Of a DNA stretch of 21,369 nt, positions 15,954 to 21,369 are shown in pieces. A program made the position numbers and the translations under genes. Source of the DNA: an uncultured bacterium (GTDB lineage: Bacteria; Bacillota; Clostridia; Oscillospirales; Acutalibacteraceae). The notes beneath the pieces were generated by a model. It ran no database searches. It had not been told where the DNA came from and saw only the letters and a program-made list of their open reading frames with translations. The DNA lies in contig CAKXIK010000043.1 in the NCBI GenBank assembly GCA_934875675.1, positions 1 to 21,369 of the forward strand. The letters are read 5' to 3'. Each line of letters starts with the position of its first letter. Position 1 is the first letter of the stretch.

Positions 15954-15961
15954 ATGAATTC

Positions 15962-16011
15962 AGAGCGCAAGACATTGCAGGAATATGTACCTGTATGGCT
16001 TGCGCTCTTTG
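15962..16011 (+). terminator. Long hairpin after spoIVA, probable terminator
   Basis: AGAGCGCAAG (15962-15971) pairs perfectly with CTTGCGCTCT (15999-16008). Its 27-base loop holds a second small stem (TGCAGG with CCTGTA). Only three T follow before GC, so termination efficiency is uncertain. Confidence 0.55.
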
Positions 16012-16039
16012 CTATTGCATATATTTGGATAAAATATAG

Positions 16040-16068
16040 TTGCATTTCTAAGATAAATTAGATACAAT
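16040..16068 (+). promoter_or_regulatory. SigmaA-type promoter of the rhamnosidase gene
   Basis: TTGCAT (16040-16045), exactly 17 bases, TACAAT (16063-16068), about 40 bases before the start codon. Confidence 0.65.
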
Positions 16069-16106
16069 AGAAAAGAAGTTTGGGTATATTGAATGGAGGA
16101 CTTGAA

Positions 16107-18269
16107 ATGATTCAGGATGCAAGTTGGATTTATCCGGGAATCACACAGAAAGAGGTCTGTCCTGTGTTCCGCAGAAGATTTTCATTGAAGCAGGCGGCCA
16201 TGCAGGCAAAACTCCATGTCACAGCGCTTGGCATCTACGAAGCATATCTGAACGGAGAACGTGTTGGAAAAAATGTCTTTGCGCCCGGATGGACAAGTTA
16301 TAGTAAACGCCTGCAAGTTCAGGAATATGACGTTACGCATCTCCTGCTGGAAGATAATGAGCTTTTGATTACCGTAGCGGGGGGATGGTTTGCAGGACGA
16401 ATTTCGCGCGGTGCTTATCACAATATTGCAGAAGATTCACGATTAATTGCTGAATTAGAATTTCTTTTTTCCGATGGATCCGTACAAAGAATTCAAACAG
16501 ACGAACAATGGGAAAGTGCACAAAGCCCAATACAATTCAGTGACCTTTACGATGGTGAAACGTATGATGCACGTATTATTCCGCAAGATTGGAAACCTTG
16601 TCAAATTGCACGATTGACCAAAAAAATGCTGATTGCACAGGAAGGCCCACTGATTGTAGAGCAGGAGCGACTGAAGCCGGTCAGACTGATTTATACCCCG
16701 TTGGGAGAAACTGTCATAGATTTTGGACAGGAAATTACAGGTTATATTTCTTTTTCCGTAGTGGCACACGAGGGTGACGAAATTGTGATTTCGCACGCCG
16801 AAGTGCTCGATTCCGCCGGCAATTTTTATACTGATAATCTGCGCTCGGCAAAGGCACAGATTCATTATATTTGTTGTGAAGGCCCACAAAGTTATAAACC
16901 ACACCATACCTTTATGGGATTTAGATATATTCGGCTGGACTCTTTTCCGGAACAACCAGATCTTTCAAAATTTACTGCAGTTGCGGTTTATTCGGATATG
17001 CAGCGCACCGGTGAGATTATCACTTCCAGTCCTTTGTTGAATCGGCTTTTTCAAAACATTGTTTGGAGTCAGAAGGATAATTTTCTTGATATTCCAACTG
17101 ATTGTCCTCAAAGGGACGAGCGTTTGGGATGGACAGGAGATGCACAGGTTTTTGTGCGTGCGGCAACATATAATTTTGATGTGGAGGGCTTCTTTCAAAA
17201 ATGGCTTCGTGACATGGCTGCAGAACAGCGTAAGGATGGAGCGATTGGCCGTGTGATTCCGAATGTTTTGCAACCACAGGAGGATGAAAACTTTTGTGCG
17301 GGAGCTGCTTGGGCGGATGCTGCGGTAGTATGTCCATGGCAGATTTATCTGGCATATGGCAATAAGGATCTGTTGCGCGAAAACCTTCCGATGATGAAAA
17401 AGTGGGTTAATTATATTCGCATGCAGGGCGATGATGAATACTTGTGGAATACCGGACATCAGTACGGTGATTGGCTTGGTTTGGACGCAAAGGAAGGTGA
17501 CTATACGGGAGCGTCCGACTGCTCGCTGATTGCAACAGCCTATTACGCCTATTCCACCCAGCTTTTGATCAAGGCAATTGATGCACTGGACGGAAACAGC
17601 ACAGAATACCGGAATTTATATAAAAACATTGTTGCGGCCTTTCGATATCGCTATCCAAAATTTCATACGCAGACAGAATGCGCGCTGGCAATCTATTTTA
17701 ATCTGGCAGAAGAACCTGATCGTGTTGCTGCCCAACTTGCCCGCATGATTCATGAAAACGGGGATTGTCTGACCACAGGTTTTGTGGGAACGCCGTACTT
17801 ATTGCATGCTTTGAGTGACCATGGTTTTGCAAAAGTAGCGTATACATTGCTTTTGCAAGAAAAGTTTCCGTCGTGGTTGTTCTCTGTTCGAATGGGGGCA
17901 ACAACGGTTTGGGAACATTGGGATGGGCGCAAGCGGGATGGTACATTTTGGAGCAAGGAAATGAACTCCTTTAATCACTACGCATACGGCAGTGTTGCAG
18001 ACTGGATGTATTCAGTGGCTGGTGGTATTCAAGTCGATGAAGAAGAGCCTGCATACCGTTATGTGGTCCTAAAGCCAACCCCTGATGCAAGATTGGAATC
18101 GTTTGAAGCTACTCTTCAAACGAGAAATGGAACGATCTGTTCCGCCTGGAAATGGGTAGGCAGGGAGATTCATTACGAGTTTGATGTGCCAACAGAAGCG
18201 GAAATCTGGATGAATGGTACATGCCGCCGAGTGGGTCAAGGTCACTATACGTATACGGTAAAAGTCTGA
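16107..18269 (+). CDS. Alpha-L-rhamnosidase, GH78, cytoplasmic
   Basis: A 720-residue glycoside hydrolase that releases L-rhamnose from glycans or plant glycosides. In order I see an N-terminal beta-domain (about 1-185, with LGIYEAYLNGERVG and FAPGWTSY), a second beta-domain (about 190-300, with FGQEITGYI), the (alpha/alpha)6 catalytic domain (about 305-640) and a C-terminal beta-domain. DCPQRDERLGWTGDAQ (332-347) is the family hallmark and holds the likely acid Glu338; VWEHWDG (601-607) holds the likely base Glu603. No signal peptide is present, so it acts on small imported rhamnosides. The length is short for GH78, which often exceeds 850 residues with extra domains. GGAGGA lies 6 bases before the ATG; 9 codons upstream are open but unsupported. 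No rhamnose catabolism or transport gene is nearby. Confidence 0.93.
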   Translation: MIQDASWIYPGITQKEVCPVFRRRFSLKQAAMQAKLHVTALGIYEAYLNGERVGKNVFAPGWTSYSKRLQVQEYDVTHLLLEDNELLITVAGGWFAGRISRGAYHNIAEDSRLIAELEFLFSDGSVQRIQTDEQWESAQSPIQFSDLYDGETYDARIIPQDWKPCQIARLTKKMLIAQEGPLIVEQERLKPVRLIYTPLGETVIDFGQEITGYISFSVVAHEGDEIVISHAEVLDSAGNFYTDNLRSAKAQIHYICCEGPQSYKPHHTFMGFRYIRLDSFPEQPDLSKFTAVAVYSDMQRTGEIITSSPLLNRLFQNIVWSQKDNFLDIPTDCPQRDERLGWTGDAQVFVRAATYNFDVEGFFQKWLRDMAAEQRKDGAIGRVIPNVLQPQEDENFCAGAAWADAAVVCPWQIYLAYGNKDLLRENLPMMKKWVNYIRMQGDDEYLWNTGHQYGDWLGLDAKEGDYTGASDCSLIATAYYAYSTQLLIKAIDALDGNSTEYRNLYKNIVAAFRYRYPKFHTQTECALAIYFNLAEEPDRVAAQLARMIHENGDCLTTGFVGTPYLLHALSDHGFAKVAYTLLLQEKFPSWLFSVRMGATTVWEHWDGRKRDGTFWSKEMNSFNHYAYGSVADWMYSVAGGIQVDEEEPAYRYVVLKPTPDARLESFEATLQTRNGTICSAWKWVGREIHYEFDVPTEAEIWMNGTCRRVGQGHYTYTVKV

Positions 18270-18293
18270 TTCAGCATAAAATACATCAGACTT
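18262..18293 (+). repeat. Inverted repeat across the rhamnosidase stop codon
   Basis: AAGTCTGA (18262-18269) and TCAGACTT (18286-18293) are perfect 8-base inverted arms around a 16-base AT-rich loop. No T-run follows, so it is not a terminator by itself. Confidence 0.4.
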
Positions 18294-18362
18294 CGCGATT
18301 TAAGTCGGATAGAGAGTTGTGGATTTATTACAGTAAAAATCCGAACAGAAAATGGAGTATGC

Positions 18363-18387
18363 AGGGCGGCAATATGCTGCCCTTTTT
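18363..18387 (+). terminator. Intrinsic terminator after the rhamnosidase gene
   Basis: AGGGCGGCA pairs with TGCTGCCCT (one G-U pair) around an ATA loop, followed by five T. It separates the rhamnosidase gene from the ArsR operon. Confidence 0.8.
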
Positions 18388-18424
18388 GTGGGTACAAATT
18401 TTCATATAAAACTTTTACAATACA

Positions 18425-18478
18425 TTGACGTTCATCTATGTATAGCATATAATAATCACATAGACAACAATCTATGTG
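18425..18478 (+). promoter_or_regulatory. Promoter and dyad operator of the arsR operon
   Basis: TTGACG (18425-18430), 17 bases, TATAAT (18448-18453) is the strongest promoter in the window. Overlapping the predicted start of transcription is the perfect dyad CACATAGA-CAACAA-TCTATGTG (18457-18478), the usual position for an ArsR-family repressor. A further half-site ATCTATGT lies in the promoter spacer (18434-18441). Metal or metalloid binding to ArsR would release the repressor. Confidence 0.85.
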
Positions 18479-18489
18479 AGGTGTATACG

Positions 18490-18786
18490 ATGAGTGAAAT
18501 TGATATTGCGTTGATTTGTAAGGCGCTCGGTGATTCGAACAGATTAAAGATTATAGAAATGTTATCCGATGGAGAAAAGTGCGGATGTAAACTGCTGCAA
18601 GCTTTCGACATCACACAGCCCACACTGTCCCACCATATGAAGATTCTGTGTGAGTGCGGCTTGGTGGAAACACGTAAGGATGGAAAGTGGTCACACTATT
18701 CGTTAAATTGTAAAACATTATCAGATTTTAAAGAATTCATATCAACGCTGAACTGTTGCAAAGGCGGTGATGGGGAATGCCGATAG
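18490..18786 (+). CDS. arsR: ArsR/SmtB-family metalloid-responsive repressor
   Basis: A 98-residue winged-helix repressor. Residues 7-25 carry the LCKALGD-type start (ICKALGDSNRLKIIEML), 40-60 the recognition helix (ITQPTLSHHMKILCECGLV) and 61-72 the wing (TRKDGKWSHYSL). EKCGCKL puts Cys31 and Cys33 at the start of helix alpha-3, where classical ArsR has ELCVCDL, so arsenite or antimonite sensing is likely. Extra Cys89, Cys90 and Cys97 lie at the C-terminus. GAGGTG precedes the ATG by 6 bases and overlaps the end of the operator. It is the first gene of a four-gene operon and should repress that operon. Confidence 0.9.
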   Translation: MSEIDIALICKALGDSNRLKIIEMLSDGEKCGCKLLQAFDITQPTLSHHMKILCECGLVETRKDGKWSHYSLNCKTLSDFKEFISTLNCCKGGDGECR

Positions 18787-19781
18787 TATGGGATTTTATT
18801 CAGAATGAGCTTCTCGGGATGAAATGGCTGAATGAATTAATTGGCATGGGGTTATCCGTTTTAGGAATTGATATTACGGGACGCATTGGCGGCAGTATCC
18901 AGTTTTTTCTCTATGATGTCATCAAGATTTCTGTATTGCTCTGCGTTCTGATCTGTTTAATTAGTTATATTCAAAGCTATTTTCCACCCGAACGAAGCAA
19001 AAAAATTTTAGGTCGGTTTCATGGAATATGGGCAAACATTGTCGCCGCATTATTAGGAACCGTCACGCCTTTTTGCTCTTGTTCTTCAATTCCGCTTTTT
19101 ATCGGATTTACCAGTGCAGGATTGCCTATTGGCGTGACTTTCTCATTTTTGATTTCCTCTCCGATGGTTGACCTTGGAAGCTTGCTTTTGTTGGTCAGCA
19201 TTTTCGGTTGGAAAATTGCCGTTGCCTATGTGATAGTTGGATTAATAATCGCCGTTGCAGGTGGTACGCTGATTGAAAAGATGCACATGGAAAACTATGT
19301 GGAATCTTTTATCAAAAATGCAAGTGCGGTGGTCGTTGAATCGCCGACGTTGTCGCAAAAAGAACGATGGGTATATGCAAAGGATCAAATGCTGTCAACC
19401 TTCAAAAAAGTCTTTCCATACATCCTTGTAGGTGTGGGTATCGGGGCTGCTATTCACAACTGGATTCCTGCACATTGGATTGAAACAGTGCTTGGCAGCA
19501 ACAATCCTTTCAGTGTAATTTTGGCAACAATAATCGGTGTGCCGATGTATGCTGATATTTTCGGTACAGTTCCAATTGCGGAGGCACTGCTTTTTAAAGG
19601 TGCACCGTTAGGCACAATCCTCAGTTTTATGATGGCAGTTACCACGTTGTCGCTTCCATCTATTATCATGTTGCGCAAAGCCGTAAAGCCAAAACTGCTT
19701 GTTATATTTATCGGTATTTGCACGACGGGCATTATCATTGTGGGATATTTATTTAACGCGTTTCAATATTTATTTATGTAG
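18777..19781 (+). CDS. ArsP/DUF318-type permease
   Basis: A 334-residue membrane protein of the permease family that includes ArsP, an efflux pump for trivalent organoarsenicals. It has about eight hydrophobic segments in two groups, split by a polar loop near residues 175-215. The motif TPFCSCSSIPLFIGF (97-111, Cys100 and Cys102) is the family hallmark, with SSPMVDLG and the second-half IIGVPMYADIFGTVPIAEALL. Its start overlaps the end of arsR by 10 bases, so translation is probably coupled. Substrate is not proven by sequence; a general metal or thiol role is the alternative. Confidence 0.85.
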   Translation: MPIVWDFIQNELLGMKWLNELIGMGLSVLGIDITGRIGGSIQFFLYDVIKISVLLCVLICLISYIQSYFPPERSKKILGRFHGIWANIVAALLGTVTPFCSCSSIPLFIGFTSAGLPIGVTFSFLISSPMVDLGSLLLLVSIFGWKIAVAYVIVGLIIAVAGGTLIEKMHMENYVESFIKNASAVVVESPTLSQKERWVYAKDQMLSTFKKVFPYILVGVGIGAAIHNWIPAHWIETVLGSNNPFSVILATIIGVPMYADIFGTVPIAEALLFKGAPLGTILSFMMAVTTLSLPSIIMLRKAVKPKLLVIFIGICTTGIIIVGYLFNAFQYLFM

Positions 19782-19793
19782 GAGGAAAATACG

Positions 19794-20135
19794 ATGAGAT
19801 TATTCGCTCAAAAGAAGAAAGAAACAAAATGCGGTTGCGGTGGGCAATGTAATGCTCAAACCATGGAAGCAGCCGAAGAAAATAAAACCAACGGTGCAAG
19901 TGTAAAAATTCTTGGTTCCGGCTGTGCAAAATGTAATCAGCTGGAGGCAAATACACTGGAAGCGCTAAAAACACTTTGTATGGATACTTCAATCGATCAC
20001 ATTACCGATTTTGCACAAATTGCTGCATACGGTGTAATGACAACCCCAGCTCTTGTAGTGGACGGTAAGGTGGTTGCATTTGGTAAGGTTTTAAAAACCG
20101 ACGAAGTGGTTTCCATATTGAAAAAAGTGCGGTGA
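19794..20135 (+). CDS. Thioredoxin-like small redox protein
   Basis: A 113-residue protein with a compact thioredoxin fold of the redox-active disulfide type. VKILGSGCAKCNQLEANTLEAL (37-58) carries the active-site CAKC, and TTPALVVDGKVV (83-94) the cis-proline loop. A short N-terminal extension adds Cys13, Cys15 and Cys19 (CGCGGQC), a possible extra metal or metalloid site. Such proteins are often encoded next to ArsP-type permeases and may reduce the substrate or the permease cysteines. GGAGG overlaps the stop codon of the permease gene, so the two are co-translated. Confidence 0.85.
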   Translation: MRLFAQKKKETKCGCGGQCNAQTMEAAEENKTNGASVKILGSGCAKCNQLEANTLEALKTLCMDTSIDHITDFAQIAAYGVMTTPALVVDGKVVAFGKVLKTDEVVSILKKVR

Positions 20136-20141
20136 TTCCTT

Positions 20142-20330
20142 ATGCTGTGTAAGAATGTGAAAGAGTGCAGTTGTCCAAAGAAGACCTGCTCCAATCATGG
20201 AAAATGTTGCGCTTGTGTGCTTAAGCATCGTACAACTGACAGTCTTCCATATTGTCTGTTTCCGGATAATGGAGGAGACAAATCGAACCGAAATCACTAT
20301 GAGGTGTTAAAGAAACGGTTTGAAACGTAA
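20142..20330 (+). CDS. Small Cys-rich protein, DUF6485-like
   Basis: A 62-residue protein with eight cysteines (3, 9, 11, 16, 22, 23, 25 and 38), spaced as in a small metal-binding fold. CSNHGKCCACVLKHR and SLPYCLF resemble the DUF6485 family as I remember it. It has no signal peptide or membrane segment. It follows the thioredoxin-like gene by only six bases, so it is the last gene of the ars-type operon. The ribosome site is weak (GCGGTGA), suggesting low or coupled expression. Its function is not known; binding zinc, iron or trivalent arsenic would fit its cysteines and setting. Confidence 0.75.
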   Translation: MLCKNVKECSCPKKTCSNHGKCCACVLKHRTTDSLPYCLFPDNGGDKSNRNHYEVLKKRFET

Positions 20331-20456
20331 CAGGTTAATCTTAGGGAGCTCTTCAGAAGGCTTTTTTTATTGGGATTGACTGTCTGTGTAAGAAGTAAAG
20401 TGTCAATCAGTTTTATTGCCGCTTTTTATTCGAAATTTCACTGTGTGCAAAAAATG
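20331..20456. other. Intergenic region after the ars-type operon
   Basis: No gene is seen. A weak stem before seven T (20348-20369) could end the operon. GATTGAC (20374-20380) and GTCAATC (20402-20408) form a 7-base inverted repeat with a 21-base spacer of unknown use. The stretch between the next terminator and the GNAT gene (20501-20638) is AT-rich and shows nothing clear. Confidence 0.45.
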
Positions 20457-20500
20457 AAAAATCCGCAAACCCATTATGCATGCAGGTTTGCGGATTTTTT
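20457..20500. terminator. Strong bidirectional terminator
   Basis: AAAAATCCGCAAACC (20457-20471) is the perfect 15-base complement of GGTTTGCGGATTTTT (20485-20499), with a 13-base loop. A and T runs on the two sides allow it to stop both the ars-type operon and the converging GNAT gene. Confidence 0.9.
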
Positions 20501-20638
20501 GATGTGTACGCACTATAAAAAATATTTTCGATAAAGAGATTAGAACCAGTGCAGTGTGAATTGTGCTCATAACCTAAATGACAAATTGGAATCTAAGGTA
20601 ACATATATTTTAAGGGTATTGCTTAATTGCTCAAATTA

Positions 20639-21211
20639 TTACGCATTATAATACATGTCATATACGATAAAGCCTTCGATATTCTTTAGTGAACCCGGAT
20701 AAGTTTCTTGACACATCATGCATCGCGGCTCCTTGATCGGGAAGCCGCTTGTCGGGTAGATATTAAATTCGGACGAGGTGTGAAAACCGAGCGTGTTATA
20801 AAAGAGATAATTTCCTTCAACAGTAATTCCTTTAAAGCCATATTTTCTTACCGCCGCGATTCCGAGTGTCAACATCGTCGTGCCAATTCTCTGACGAAGA
20901 TAATCCGCATGAACAGACACCGGCGCAAGCATGACAATTTCAGTATCCTTGGCTGTCCCATGCCCGCCTTCATTTGTTTTGGAAATCGGAAAATGTGAAA
21001 ACAGAAAATGTCCGGCTATGTGGCCGTTCAGTTCCGCTACAAAGGACAGTTCGGGAATATAGTATTCCGAATCACGTATCTCTTCTACAAGCGCAACCAC
21101 ATCTGTCCCGTCAGAATAATCCGTGCCTTCACTGAAAGAACGGAGAATAAGCGTTACAATATCTTTATAATCCCGGTGTGTTTCCGGTCGGATTAATATG
21201 TCGTTTCTCAC
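20639..21211 (-). CDS. GNAT-family N-acetyltransferase
   Basis: A 190-residue acetyl-CoA-dependent acetyltransferase. The core motif A lies at about 93-116, with VMLAPVSVHADYLRQRIGTTML holding the R-x-x-G-T pyrophosphate loop. VEGNYLFYNTLGF (131-143) is the usual motif B region. N-terminal IRPETHRDYKDIVTLILRSF is typical. The C-terminal part ending RCMMCQETYPGSL is longer than the minimal fold, as in the predicted YhbS-like group. The GTG start is supported by GAGGAGG about 10 bases upstream. It is a single gene; the substrate cannot be inferred. Confidence 0.87.
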   Translation of the reverse strand: MRNDILIRPETHRDYKDIVTLILRSFSEGTDYSDGTDVVALVEEIRDSEYYIPELSFVAELNGHIAGHFLFSHFPISKTNEGGHGTAKDTEIVMLAPVSVHADYLRQRIGTTMLTLGIAAVRKYGFKGITVEGNYLFYNTLGFHTSSEFNIYPTSGFPIKEPRCMMCQETYPGSLKNIEGFIVYDMYYNA

Positions 21212-21369
21212 GGTCAGATGTCCTCCTCAAGCCATTTGGCAGTTGGTAATAATCTGTTTATTCATCCTGTAATCTGCAATTTCCGGTTTGTCACTCCTTG
21301 ACGTTATATAAGAGGCAGTGTAAAAACAGCACCTCAAAATTTAGTATCACCACTTTGAATGCAAAATAG
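21212..21369. other. Right-end intergenic sequence
   Basis: This holds the GAGGAGG ribosome site of the GNAT gene (minus strand) and otherwise AT-rich DNA in which I see no gene. TTGACG at 21298 has no convincing -10 partner. Confidence 0.4.

Noticed and set aside
16455..17459. Long minus-strand frames opposite the rhamnosidase gene
   Set aside because: They overlap a strong GH78 gene and look like antisense shadows.
20341..20369. Strong terminator directly after the Cys-rich gene
   Set aside because: A seven-T run is present, but the stem before it has only about four good pairs; the robust terminator is the one at 20457-20500.
21298..21326. Plus-strand promoter (TTGACG) at the right end
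   Set aside because: The bases at -10 spacing (TAAAAA) are a poor match and no gene follows within the window.

Overview
The window looks like chromosomal DNA of an endospore-forming Clostridia member, probably close to Oscillospiraceae/Ruminococcaceae. It carries spoIVA and a sipL-type spore coat gene, AT-leaning DNA, strong AGGAGG-type ribosome sites, and several TTG/GTG starts. The lineage is inferred from gene content only. I see no tRNA, rRNA, CRISPR array, insertion sequence or prophage gene.

Layout. (1) Positions 18-1386, minus strand: a BceR-like response regulator followed by a small unknown lipoprotein; no partner kinase or ABC exporter is visible. (2) 1545-3083: sipL-like coat morphogenesis gene behind a SigmaE-like promoter. 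(3) 3292-9145: a maltodextrin-type uptake and processing locus. It holds a LacI-family regulator with a three-box operator in its own leader, a binding lipoprotein, a hairpin, two permeases and malQ; no ABC ATPase is encoded. (4) 9236-12183, minus strand: an unknown Ser-rich lipoprotein and a glycogen/maltodextrin phosphorylase. (5) 12321-14342: an AraC-family regulator, divergent from the phosphorylase, and an rtcB gene broken by a single in-frame TGA. (6) 14472-15953: spoIVA, again behind a SigmaE-like promoter. (7) 16107-18269: a cytoplasmic GH78 alpha-L-rhamnosidase with its own promoter. (8) 18490-20330: an arsR / arsP-type permease / thioredoxin-like / Cys-rich small protein operon with a clear promoter and operator. 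(9) 20639-21211, minus strand: a GNAT acetyltransferase.

How they work together. Imported malto-oligosaccharides would be rearranged by MalQ and phosphorolysed by the phosphorylase to glucose-1-phosphate; the LacI and AraC regulators probably adjust this to sugar supply. SipL and SpoIVA are known partners in building the basement layer of the spore coat in Clostridioides difficile, and both genes here have similar mother-cell-type promoters. The ArsR operon is probably a metalloid (arsenic) or thiol-stress defence unit.

I found no clearly new multi-gene system. The points most worth checking are the three abutting 12-bp operator boxes upstream of the LacI gene, the nonsense codon in rtcB, the four-gene ars-like operon ending in a Cys-rich small protein, and the palindrome that replaces the -35 box of the phosphorylase promoter.
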